From an uncultured Bacteriovoracaceae bacterium (lineage in GTDB: Bacteria; Bdellovibrionota; Bacteriovoracia; Bacteriovoracales; Bacteriovoracaceae): 64,000 nt of DNA. The stretch's first letter is position 1; each line of letters begins with the position of its first letter. A program made the position numbers and the translations under genes. Below the pieces are notes generated by a model. That model saw only the letters and a list, made by a program, of their open reading frames with translations. It did no database searches and was not told where the DNA came from. Positions 8,245 through 16,288 of the stretch are shown here, piece by piece. The stretch is from positions 1-64,000 of the forward strand of contig CATLOT010000012.1 of NCBI GenBank assembly GCA_950054155.1, written 5' to 3'.

Positions 8245-9006
8245 TCAGATTTTTGATTGCACCTGTTGATGCACTCCTTGGCCACTTTGAGTGAGAGTCC
8301 TGAGGTAAATTTTATCTTTAGGGGCTAAATTTAAAAATTCAAATCCAATGGTCACTTTTGTGCCTGACTCTCTTTGACTCTTTGCGAGAACGTCAAAAGA
8401 GAGAGGAGTCCCCTGAGGATCAATGAACGAAAGCTTTCCTTTTTTAAAGGGCTGCGGTCCTTTTTCGATAACAAAGCTCACCCCACCTGAAGAAATATTT
8501 TCTATCGTACCAATACGGACTTCACTATCTCCCTCGTGAAAGAGGTAGCCTTTGATAGAGCACTCAGTTCTTCCTCGAGCATCCCAGTACTTTCTCATAT
8601 AGCGGCTTAGAATAAAGCGCTGGATAAGAGGATAGAAGAGGTAGAGAAACATCACGAGATTAAATACTTCAAATAGGATCACACTGGCATGAGGATACTT
8701 TGTCATATAAGGCCAGGAGTAGGGAGTGAATGTTAAGAGTTGATAAAACTTAAAGAGGCTAAACATAAAGTAAAGGCCATAGGCAAAGTTGGAGTAGGTA
8801 AGCAAAAGAAGACCTGTTAAAGGGCTTATGAGCCAAAAAAGAAAGAAGCGACTAAAGGATTGGCTATTTTCCATTATATTGGACCAGATTAAGCTCCACT
8901 CCAGACCAGTTTGAGTTTTAAGAACGAGAACCTTAAGAAGGGGTTCTGTAATGAGAACGATACTGAGAATCGTAATCGCACGAAAGAGTGTCTTTGCCTG
9001 ACTCAT
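8245..9006 (-). CDS. Membrane-anchored PilZ domain protein
   Basis: A 253-residue protein. Residues 1-140 contain about four membrane helices; residues 145-240 form a PilZ-type beta-barrel. The c-di-GMP motif is visible as 'RKYWDARGRTECS' (arginine-rich switch) followed by 'NISSGGVSFVIE', corresponding to the (D/N)xSxxG motif. PilZ domains bind cyclic di-GMP and couple it to motility, secretion or envelope functions; the membrane part suggests it acts at the inner membrane. It is monocistronic as far as the sequence shows, with a gap of 149 nt to DUF3015. The first arginine motif is not a textbook RxxxR, so ligand binding is likely but unproven. Confidence 0.75.
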   Translation of the reverse strand: MSQAKTLFRAITILSIVLITEPLLKVLVLKTQTGLEWSLIWSNIMENSQSFSRFFLFWLISPLTGLLLLTYSNFAYGLYFMFSLFKFYQLLTFTPYSWPYMTKYPHASVILFEVFNLVMFLYLFYPLIQRFILSRYMRKYWDARGRTECSIKGYLFHEGDSEVRIGTIENISSGGVSFVIEKGPQPFKKGKLSFIDPQGTPLSFDVLAKSQRESGTKVTIGFEFLNLAPKDKIYLRTLTQSGQGVHQQVQSKI

Positions 9007-9123
9007 AAATTATCCTTTGGGTTAATTCAGAGCAGGGTATCTCAGCTAAAAAGAGAGTCTAGCTTTTAAATTTTCAGAGGGTTAGGTAAGCAGGAGTTCT
9101 TCTTTTTTGCCTATTAATTAGGG

Positions 9124-9169
9124 CGTCTCTACCTACCTACACGTCTCTACCTACCTACACGTCTTTACA
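9124..9169. repeat. Tandem repeat, 2.5 copies of an 18-bp unit
   Basis: The unit CGTCTCTACCTACCTACA occurs exactly at 9124-9141 and 9142-9159, and a third 10-bp partial copy with one change is at 9160-9169. Inside the unit the tetramer CTAC/ACCT is itself repeated. The array ends over the stop codon of the MscS gene (9165-9167), so copy number changes would alter the 3' end of that gene or its UTR. Confidence 0.9.
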
Positions 9170-9965
9170 GAGGGCGTTCAATTTCAAGTTCATTGAATAC
9201 TTCGTGGACTCGAGTGACGATGTCTGTTTCGAAGGCTTTTTCGTATCTCACATCAAGAACATAGCTCTTAACTGAAAACTTTAAAGCAAGCTTCATGGCA
9301 ATCTCACACTCTTTGACTGTTACGACAACGGGTTTAGCGAGATAGACGTAGCGAGAAGTCACGACCACTTCTCTTAGAATTTCACTCACTTGATCGATAT
9401 TAACTGAAAGTCCTGTGTGAAAGTTCACAACGACCATCATATCCAGGGCGCCATAGTTTCCTGAGCTCACTTCATCAGAGAGAAGTTTGGTATTTGGAAT
9501 AGTGACAACATTATCGTCGAGTGTGACAAGTCTAACTGCACGAAGGCCAATCGATTTGACCTCTCCGTAAATATCCCCAATCTGGATGCGGTCGCCAACC
9601 TGTGCCGGGCGATCGAAGAGCATAACAATACCACTGACGAAGGAAGCAATGATGTCCTTAATCGCGAAACCGAAAGCGACGGCAATAGAGCCCCCAAGTG
9701 CTAAGATGAGTTCTTTTGGAGGGCGAAGTGTAGAGTAGACAAGTAAGGGGAGACCAAGAATGTAGAGGATAAATGTAAGGATCGTTGTGATTTGGAGAAT
9801 AAAGAGGCGCTTGTGATTAAAGCGCAGACCTAGATTTTCTCCAAGTTTAGCAAGACCTTTTGCAATAAGATAAAGAACGATAATCCCCGAAAAGAGCAAG
9901 AAGAGGCTATCAAACTTAAAAAGTTCGAAGAGTTGCCCTAATTGGTCGAGTTGATTTTCATTCAT
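9165..9965 (-). CDS. MscS-family mechanosensitive channel
   Basis: A 266-residue protein with a short amphipathic N-terminus and three membrane helices. The pore helix TM3 reads 'LALGGSIAVAFGFAIKDIIA', with the Gly/Ala-packed pattern of MscS. The beta domain follows: 'FDRPAQVGDRIQIGDIYGEV', then 'VVTIPNTKLLSDEVSSGNYG'. The C-terminal alpha/beta domain forms the cytoplasmic cage. Length is close to E. coli MscS (286). It lies 10 nt downstream of a membrane ATPase gene on the same strand, an unusual partner for a channel thought to be gated by membrane tension alone. MscS-like channels release solutes on hypo-osmotic shock; here the context raises the possibility of nucleotide-dependent gating or assembly. 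The 3' end runs into an 18-bp tandem repeat. Confidence 0.93.
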   Translation of the reverse strand: MNENQLDQLGQLFELFKFDSLFLLFSGIIVLYLIAKGLAKLGENLGLRFNHKRLFILQITTILTFILYILGLPLLVYSTLRPPKELILALGGSIAVAFGFAIKDIIASFVSGIVMLFDRPAQVGDRIQIGDIYGEVKSIGLRAVRLVTLDDNVVTIPNTKLLSDEVSSGNYGALDMMVVVNFHTGLSVNIDQVSEILREVVVTSRYVYLAKPVVVTVKECEIAMKLALKFSVKSYVLDVRYEKAFETDIVTRVHEVFNELEIERPL

Positions 9966-9975
9966 TCTTTAATTC

Positions 9976-12321
9976 CTAAAAGTAGACGAAGTTTTTAGCT
10001 TTGAGGATATTGAGGACATGGTATTGACCTTCGACTAAAAAGCTATATCTCTTTGATGTCTCATCTCTTTTGATGAAATTATTTTCTAATCCAATTCTTA
10101 AGCTATGACGGACAAGCCCTTCTTTCATATCTGTCACTTGGATAAATTCATTCGTCGTGAGGTTCTCATGGCGCATGAGTGCTGCGAAGACAAAGAAAGC
10201 TTCATCTGCCAGTCCCTTGAGGACAGAGAGGTCATGGGTAAGGGGGAGCCCGACTTTAAGGCGCTTACCATAGAGGGGCTTAAGGGCCCTTAGCCAAAGC
10301 TTTTCAGCTAGCTCGGGATTACCTTGAGATTGGTCCCAGAGAAGGCGGAAAAACATATTTTCGACATAAGAAAAGTCGCCGCCAGTTGCACTCTTGGTTT
10401 TTACGGCGCGAATAATATCGGCATAGCTTAGTGAGTATCCTGAGCGTTCGTGGCGCTTAAGGATGTATTCTTGAAGCTCTTCATCGTTAAAGCCTTTGAG
10501 GCGAAATACCGTGCGGAAGTATTTATTTTTGTGAAAGACTTGCTCAAGGTATGCCCAGCTGTAGGTATTAAAAGCCGCGACCCAGAAGATATTATCAGTT
10601 CTGAGATTAAGTGCTTCAAAGAAGGCTTCAATTCCTTTAAGTCCACCGAAATGAGTCAGAAAGAAGTTATGAGCATCATCTAAGATGATGACGAGCTTTT
10701 TATCCTCTTCAACGAGTTTTTTATCAAAATCCAATAGTCCAAAGACATCGGCGAGGGCTTCTCCTGCAACAAGATTGCCAAGGAATTTAAAAACTTCATT
10801 CTTGCTTGTAATCTTGGGGGGAACAGAGGCAACGATGACTTCGGGTTTGAGCTCATGGCCTTGAAGCTCTTTTTCAAGATGTCTGATAATTTGAGTCTTT
10901 CCAATTCCCTTGTCTCCATAGATCGCAAGACTGTGCTCTTCACTAAGATCTTTTAGCCATTCATCGACTTCACTCGTGATTTCATCGAGTCTTTGATTCT
11001 TAGATTTAATCCAAAGAGCGTCATCGTCATCCTTACTTAGCCCAAACCATTCCTTATATTCTTCAGGTAGCTTTGCTTCTTCGTGGCCCTTGAGGTTTTC
11101 ATTGGATTCAAGCTTTCGTTGAAAAACTTTGGAAAAGATCGCCTTTCCAACCCCAACTTCAAGAAACTTCTCCTTGAGTTCACGAAAGAGCGGAAGAAGG
11201 AGGAGGTAGAGAAAAGTAATAGTGCGGATAATAAAATTGAGGATGGCTACAGATGTCGCTTTCTCATAGAAAGCTAGAATCTTACCCGTAAAGGCTTTCT
11301 TTGCTTGATGATCAATTTCCGGTGACCAAGAACGAACAAGCCATATATACAAAATAGCTCCACAAACCCAAAGGAGCAGATAGAGCTCTTGATAGAGAAG
11401 ACCTTTGCCTGCAACAGAGCTCACAAGGTGAAGGCTTAAAAGGGCTGCAAAGAAGAAACGCCCAAGAGCTTTTGCTGCGGAATAGATCTTTGCTCTAATT
11501 TGTCTTCCTCTATTAAGTTGGAGGTCTTCAGAAAAAACAATGAAGAGATTGAGAACGAGTTGGCGAAAAATTTTATAGTAGAGATAGTAGAGAATAAAAG
11601 GAATGAGGAGATCTAGTTCAGCGACAATAGTCTTTCTGATAACACCAGAGAAAACGTTAAGGGCTAAGATGCTTAAAAGAAGAGGGATGAATGGGCCTAC
11701 TCTTTGAAGAATAATTGCCATTCTTCTTCTTGTTGGAGTGAATCTGTAGGGGTTACTTAGATCTTCTCTGACATTCTCCATTGTCTTTAAGAGGTAGCTA
11801 TTGAGTTTAAGAACGAGAAGAGGCAAAAGAATGAAAAGAAGAGTCGAAAGAATTTCCGGAAGCAGGGACCTAATGAGGTGATATGTTCCTTTGTTCTCTT
11901 TGCCTTTTTCTTGAATCGCTTGATATTTGATTTCAAAAATTCGAATCCATCGTTGAGGAATTATTTTAAGCTCAAAGAGAGAGTCCTGAATGAACTGTGA
12001 GGTTGAAAGGCTCAGATAATCGCTCGCAATAACCTGGTAGCGTAGGTTGCCTGCCTTAAAGAGGAGTTCCGTCCGTTTGGATTCCCAGTCAGCACGGGGT
12101 CCATTAACCTTACTGTAGGGGATGTTGAAGAGGTCTTTCCAAAGTTTTGTCGTTTGGTGGTAGTCGAGTTGAGCTACAGTGAGTTTATCGAGCGAATGGA
12201 CTCGCTCCTGTAGCTCGGGAAGTGTTGTGGACTCGCCATCAATTTGGGAGTCCTCAATTGCAAAAGAAGCAAATGAAAAGAGAAAAGCTATCAATATCGT
12301 AAAAAGTTTTCCCTTTCTCAT
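9976..12321 (-). CDS. Membrane-embedded P-loop (AAA/STAND-like) ATPase paired with MscS
   Basis: A 781-residue protein with a signal peptide (1-21, ending SFAIE) and a periplasmic helical segment (about 25-140). Several membrane helices follow (about 150-400). The cytoplasmic nucleotide-binding module has Walker A GDKGIGKT near 467-474, Walker B 'LVIILDDAH' near 542-550, and a sensor-like 'NIFWVAAFNTYSW'. The last 150 residues look like a winged-helix or lid region ('TNEFIQVTDMKEGLVRHSL'). The shape, membrane sensor plus AAA-type switch, recalls KAP- or STAND-type NTPases, but I do not recognise a named family. The downstream MscS gene starts 10 nt after its stop, so the two are probably co-translated. 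Upstream is icd (20-nt gap), possibly the same transcript. Role in gating or signalling is inference. Confidence 0.75.
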   Translation of the reverse strand: MRKGKLFTILIAFLFSFASFAIEDSQIDGESTTLPELQERVHSLDKLTVAQLDYHQTTKLWKDLFNIPYSKVNGPRADWESKRTELLFKAGNLRYQVIASDYLSLSTSQFIQDSLFELKIIPQRWIRIFEIKYQAIQEKGKENKGTYHLIRSLLPEILSTLLFILLPLLVLKLNSYLLKTMENVREDLSNPYRFTPTRRRMAIILQRVGPFIPLLLSILALNVFSGVIRKTIVAELDLLIPFILYYLYYKIFRQLVLNLFIVFSEDLQLNRGRQIRAKIYSAAKALGRFFFAALLSLHLVSSVAGKGLLYQELYLLLWVCGAILYIWLVRSWSPEIDHQAKKAFTGKILAFYEKATSVAILNFIIRTITFLYLLLLPLFRELKEKFLEVGVGKAIFSKVFQRKLESNENLKGHEEAKLPEEYKEWFGLSKDDDDALWIKSKNQRLDEITSEVDEWLKDLSEEHSLAIYGDKGIGKTQIIRHLEKELQGHELKPEVIVASVPPKITSKNEVFKFLGNLVAGEALADVFGLLDFDKKLVEEDKKLVIILDDAHNFFLTHFGGLKGIEAFFEALNLRTDNIFWVAAFNTYSWAYLEQVFHKNKYFRTVFRLKGFNDEELQEYILKRHERSGYSLSYADIIRAVKTKSATGGDFSYVENMFFRLLWDQSQGNPELAEKLWLRALKPLYGKRLKVGLPLTHDLSVLKGLADEAFFVFAALMRHENLTTNEFIQVTDMKEGLVRHSLRIGLENNFIKRDETSKRYSFLVEGQYHVLNILKAKNFVYF

Positions 12322-12341
12322 TTACCCTTTCTTTCTAAGAT

Positions 12342-14549
12342 CTAAATAGACTCAATGATAGTGTTAAGCTTTTGGCTTGGTCTCATGACTTTGGCCATAA
12401 GCTCTACACTTGGGTGGTAGTAGCCACCAATGTCTTGAGCAGAACCTTGGACATTATTAAGTTCTTTAATAATGTCATCTTTAGCTGCATTCATCGTCTT
12501 GAAAATACTTTCAAAGCGAGATTTTAACTCCGAATCTTCTGTTTGCTCACTTAGAGCTTGAGCCCAAAAGAGAGAAAGGAAGAAGTGAGTGCCTCTATTA
12601 TCAAGCTCTCCTGCCTTACGTGAAGGTGACTTATTTTGGAGGAGATACTCAGTATTCGCTTTATCAAGAGCCTTGGCGATAACGGCAAGCTTGTTGTTAT
12701 TTGTTTTCTCTGCAGTTTCATTGAGAGAGACAGCGAGGGCCAGAAATTCACCAAGAGAGTCCCAGCGAAGGTGATTTTCTTCAAGAACTTGTTCCACATG
12801 TTTTGGAGCAGACCCACCAGCACCTGTTTCATAGAGACCACCACCGGCAAGGAGGGGCACGATAGAAAGCATTTTTGCGGAAGTGCCAAGTTCGAGAATT
12901 GGGAAAAGGTCTGTAAGGTAGTCACGAAGGACGTTTCCAGTAATTGAAATCGTGTCTTTGCCGGCCTTAATTGTTTCACAACTTAAGCGAGTGGCTTCGG
13001 CAGGGGCAAGAATACGAATATCAAGACCTGTTGTATCGTGATCTTTTAGATACGTTTCAACCTTGGTAATTAGGTTTTTGTCGTGAGCTCTATTAGCATC
13101 AAGCCAGAAAATCGCAAGGTTCCCTGTGGCCTTTGCTCTGTTTACACCAAGCTTGACCCAGTCGCGGATGGCAATATCTTTAGTTTGGCACATTCTGAAA
13201 ATGTCACCTTCTTGAACGTCATGCTTCATAAGAACTGTTCCTGAAGCATCGACCACTTGAACATGACCTGCGGCCTTCATCTCAAACGTCTTATCATGAG
13301 AGCCGTACTCTTCAGCTTTCTTGGCCATAAGACCAACATTAGAAACATTACCCATTTTAGTAACGTCAAAGGCTCCGTTCTCTTTACAGAAATTAATTGT
13401 CTCTTGATAGACAGAAGCGTAGCTACGATCAGGAATCATGGCCTTAGTGTCATGGGTCTTATTATCAGCGCCCCACATCTTACCGCCAGCTCTGATTGCT
13501 GCAGGCATAGAAGCATCAATAATGACATCACTTGGAACATGAAGGTTCGTAATACCTTTGTCTGAGTTAACCATTGCTAGGTGAGGTCTCTTTTCATAGT
13601 TCGCCTCAATAGCCTTAAGAACAGCTTCTTTCTTGCTGGCCTCTAGCTTATCAAGCTTTGCATAGAGGTCACCAATTCCATTGTTAGGATTAACCCCAAT
13701 CGCTTCAAAGTCAGCTGCAAACTGTTCAAAAACGTCAGCGTAGTATGTTTTTACGGCGTGACCAAAAATGATGGGGTCACTGACTTTCATCATCGTCGCC
13801 TTCATGTGAAGAGAAAGAAGAATGTCCTCTTTTTTGGCGTTTTCAATTTCACGAGCGAAGAAGTCTTTAAGTTTTGCTGCACTCATCACGCCAGAGTCGA
13901 TAACTTCTCCGGCAAGAATTTTAAAGTTGTCTTTAAGAACTTGCGTGTCTCCCTTTTGAGAAACGAACTCAATTCTAACGTCGCCTTCTGATTCTTTTAC
14001 GACAGATTGTTCGCTACCAAAGAAGTCTCCTTCATTCATGCTCGCCACATGAGTTTTTGAATCTTTGAGCCATTCTCCCATTGAGTGAGGATTATTCTTT
14101 GCAAACTCCTTAACAGCTCCAGCTACACGACGGTCGGAGTTACCTTCTCTAAGCACTGGGTTAACAGCAGAGCCAAGAACTTTAGCGTACTTCTTTTTAA
14201 TTTCTTCTTGTTCTGCATTGAGGTCTCCTTCCGGAAATTCAGGAAGGTCATAGCCTTGTCCTTGAAGCTCTTTAATACACTCTTTGAGCTGTGGAATAGA
14301 GGCTGAGATATTGGGAAGTTTAATAATATTGGCGTTAGGGTCCTGAGTGAGCTGACCGAGTTCTGCAAGATCATCACTTACTTTTTCTTTGAGTCTTTCA
14401 GGGAATTGAGCAAGTACTCTAGCCGCAAGAGAGATGTCTCTTGTCTCTACTTCAACACCGCCATGCTTTGAAAAAGCACGAACGATTGGGAGGAAGGATT
14501 GAGTCGCTAAAAAAGGAGCTTCGTCCGTAAGAGTGTAGATGATTTTCAT
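12342..14549 (-). CDS. icd: Monomeric NADP-dependent isocitrate dehydrogenase
   Basis: A 735-residue enzyme converting isocitrate to 2-oxoglutarate, CO2 and NADPH in the TCA cycle. Length and sequence match the monomeric IDH class (about 740 residues) rather than the dimeric E. coli Icd. The N-terminus is '[20 protein letters not shown]', with '[19 protein letters not shown]' following. Central blocks include '[16 protein letters not shown]', '[19 protein letters not shown]' and '[19 protein letters not shown]'. Shine-Dalgarno GAAGGA lies 8 nt before ATG. Cytoplasmic. Downstream (20 nt) is the membrane ATPase and MscS pair on the same strand. Nothing appears truncated. Confidence 0.97.
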   Translation of the reverse strand: MKIIYTLTDEAPFLATQSFLPIVRAFSKHGGVEVETRDISLAARVLAQFPERLKEKVSDDLAELGQLTQDPNANIIKLPNISASIPQLKECIKELQGQGYDLPEFPEGDLNAEQEEIKKKYAKVLGSAVNPVLREGNSDRRVAGAVKEFAKNNPHSMGEWLKDSKTHVASMNEGDFFGSEQSVVKESEGDVRIEFVSQKGDTQVLKDNFKILAGEVIDSGVMSAAKLKDFFAREIENAKKEDILLSLHMKATMMKVSDPIIFGHAVKTYYADVFEQFAADFEAIGVNPNNGIGDLYAKLDKLEASKKEAVLKAIEANYEKRPHLAMVNSDKGITNLHVPSDVIIDASMPAAIRAGGKMWGADNKTHDTKAMIPDRSYASVYQETINFCKENGAFDVTKMGNVSNVGLMAKKAEEYGSHDKTFEMKAAGHVQVVDASGTVLMKHDVQEGDIFRMCQTKDIAIRDWVKLGVNRAKATGNLAIFWLDANRAHDKNLITKVETYLKDHDTTGLDIRILAPAEATRLSCETIKAGKDTISITGNVLRDYLTDLFPILELGTSAKMLSIVPLLAGGGLYETGAGGSAPKHVEQVLEENHLRWDSLGEFLALAVSLNETAEKTNNNKLAVIAKALDKANTEYLLQNKSPSRKAGELDNRGTHFFLSLFWAQALSEQTEDSELKSRFESIFKTMNAAKDDIIKELNNVQGSAQDIGGYYHPSVELMAKVMRPSQKLNTIIESI

Positions 14550-14638
14550 TAAATTTCCTTCGTTAAATTTTTGGCTATTATGCCGTAGAGAAGGGGCATT
14601 TGGCTATAGGAGCTTATTAATGAAGCGAGGTGTAATCT

Positions 14639-15364
14639 TTAAGGGCTGTACCAGCAAAGGGGTCTTGCAAGGGAGCCTTGACACGCACCAATATTGGGAT
14701 TGTCATAGGAGAAATGATCTTTATTGTCGCACTTCATCGCCCTTACCATGGTATCGAAGCGGCATTGAGACTTGGGGTGAGATCTCAGGGTTTGACGTGC
14801 TTGGGTTAAATCAGGAGTGTTGATTTGTGGGGGATCGCTCTTTTCTAAAAAAGCATAGTAGGAGGTGAGGCTTTTGATTCCTGAAAGAATCTTGTCATTG
14901 CTATGACCTAGTCTTTTTAAGATTCGGTGCATGCACTTCATTGTGGAATAGTAATCAGCTTGTCCTTCGTAACTAATTTCGCTGCCATGGGGGGCTCCTC
15001 CTTCGAGATGGCCTAATTCATGGCAAAGCGTGGTGAGAAATCCAAACTCATTAATAAGATGGTAGCGGCTCATACCACCTGGAACTTCAAGCCAAAACTC
15101 GTCACCAATTCTCCAGGCCCAAGCATTAACTGCTCCATCACTCCAGTCTCTGAGAATATGAAAAGTTCCCCCTCGCTTTTCGATGTCCGGAGTAAATTCT
15201 TCGATAAATTCATTAAGGACCAAATGGTAACGCGATTCAGGATAGCCGTTGTTATAAGGGTCCTTAGTTAAGGGTGCGAATTCATGATCATCGACCAGTT
15301 GACACACAGGACTTAACGCAAGAGTAGAATTTATTGTAAAGAGTAATGATAGAAGAAGTTTCAT
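14639..15364 (-). CDS. Secreted putative zinc metalloprotease (HExxH)
   Basis: A 241-residue protein with a signal peptide (cleavage near TLALS). The central motif 'TTLCHELGHLEGGAPHGS' contains HExxH, with 'EISYEGQADYYSTMKCM' 20 residues on supplying a probable third ligand or structural glutamate/aspartate, as in gluzincin-type enzymes. Seven or more cysteines suggest disulfides in the mature protein. I do not recognise a named protease family. Start chosen at 15364, where the signal peptide begins; it is divergent from the truncated gene at 15409 with a 44-nt gap. Exported degradative enzymes fit a predator or saprophyte, but the substrate is unknown. Confidence 0.72.
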   Translation of the reverse strand: MKLLLSLLFTINSTLALSPVCQLVDDHEFAPLTKDPYNNGYPESRYHLVLNEFIEEFTPDIEKRGGTFHILRDWSDGAVNAWAWRIGDEFWLEVPGGMSRYHLINEFGFLTTLCHELGHLEGGAPHGSEISYEGQADYYSTMKCMHRILKRLGHSNDKILSGIKSLTSYYAFLEKSDPPQINTPDLTQARQTLRSHPKSQCRFDTMVRAMKCDNKDHFSYDNPNIGACQGSLARPLCWYSP

Positions 15365-15408
15365 AAATTGATTTTACATAAGATTTTTGACCTTTCTAGA
15401 ATTGCCGC

Positions 15409-15595
15409 ATGAAAAAATCTGTCATCTCTTTGCTTACGTTTATGCTCGTTCAATCTGCTTTTGCTTTTCCTGTGAGAAGTGATGTGGAACTTCTTATGAA
15501 TAGGATGTCTTCGGTGAAGAGTCAGAAAAGTCGTGGAACATGCACTATCTTTTCAACCATCGGCCTTATTGAAGCTCTTTTTAAAATATATCGTG
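15409..15595 (+). pseudogene. 5' fragment of a secreted papain-like cysteine protease
   Basis: The open frame from 15409 gives a good signal peptide (cleavage after SAFA). It then reads 'MSSVKSQKSRGTCTIFSTIG', the oxyanion-glutamine and catalytic-cysteine block of C1 papain-like proteases (QxSRGxC). After 'LIEALFKI' the similarity stops. The remaining codons to 15735 are the antisense of a different gene start, so the histidine and asparagine of the catalytic triad are absent. I read this as a protease gene cut by a deletion with a breakpoint near 15585-15605. The frame stays open to 15735 and could still make a 108-residue secreted peptide. Confidence 0.6.
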
Positions 15596-15769
15596 AACCA
15601 TGGTGTAGTGAAAAGTTCTCTTTGCCTCATCACTATCGGTTCCAAGAATTTCTCTTGCGAGAGAAAAACAGTTTTTCGAATGGTCTGAAGCAAGGTTTCT
15701 CTCAACACGCAATGAAAGCTGGCTACAGCTTATGAGGAAGAAAGAAGTGATTAGTACCGAAAACTTCAT
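15581..15769 (-). pseudogene. 5' fragment of a lipoprotein gene
   Basis: Reading from 15769 on the minus strand gives 'MKFSVLITSFFLISCSQLSL', a textbook lipoprotein signal with lipobox LISC. About 40 plausible residues follow ('NCFSLAREILGTDSDEAKR') and then an early stop at 15581. It faces the papain-like fragment tail to tail and their ends coincide. This is what a deletion joining the 5' parts of two convergent genes would leave. There is no clear Shine-Dalgarno; an 8-bp stem AGTACCGA/TCGGTACT (15753-15786) encloses the start codon. Confidence 0.5.
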
Positions 15770-15800
15770 ATAACGTTATCGGTACTTAAGAGGTTTCTAC

Positions 15801-16226
15801 TTAATTTTTACAGTGATTAGTTTCAAATTGGATTTCTTCGAGATTTTCTTCAGTGACTGGAACATCTTTAAGGGAAATAACTTCATGACCGCCATCAAAA
15901 AGGTAGAGTTTTAGGTCTACAGTTTCTTTGACTTCAACACCGAGAGCGCTCATCGTCTCAACAAAATGCTCAGCCATTTGGCACTTCCATGAATTTCCAT
16001 AAAGGGCCTTTGCTTCAGAGATAATCTCTTTGTAGCCTTTACCATTTACCTCAATAAGAAAGTGCGTTTTATCTTCGTCAAAGTAGTCCCAGTTTTGAAC
16101 TTTGATGAAATTTCCCCAGCCTAGGAAGAGACCAAAGTCGATATTCGTAAAGGGTGATCTCTCCTGCGCAAAAGTACTGCTTGCAAGCATAAGAGGAAAG
16201 ATGAATGAGATAAGTAACTTCTTCAT
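15801..16226 (-). CDS. Small secreted hypothetical protein
   Basis: A 141-residue protein starting at ATG 16226, which is preceded by GGAG at a good distance and opens a signal peptide (MKKLLISFIFPLMLASSTFA). The longer frame to 16295 has no ribosome site and would bury the signal. The mature part begins 'QERSPFTNIDFGLFLGWGNF' and has two cysteines. I recognise no family. It is divergent from the TonB receptor at 16289 with a 62-nt gap that must hold both promoters. Confidence 0.75.
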   Translation of the reverse strand: MKKLLISFIFPLMLASSTFAQERSPFTNIDFGLFLGWGNFIKVQNWDYFDEDKTHFLIEVNGKGYKEIISEAKALYGNSWKCQMAEHFVETMSALGVEVKETVDLKLYLFDGGHEVISLKDVPVTEENLEEIQFETNHCKN

Positions 16227-16288
16227 TATTGGACTCCTGTCAGAGGAAATGAGTTGTTTCTGATTGTTATAAGTGATAAAAGTTTGGC

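Noticed and set aside
9124-9169. Possible CRISPR repeats
   Set aside because: The copies are directly adjacent with no spacers, there are only two and a half of them, and no cas gene is near.
12636-12947. Plus-strand frames inside icd
   Set aside because: Antisense of highly conserved IDH sequence.
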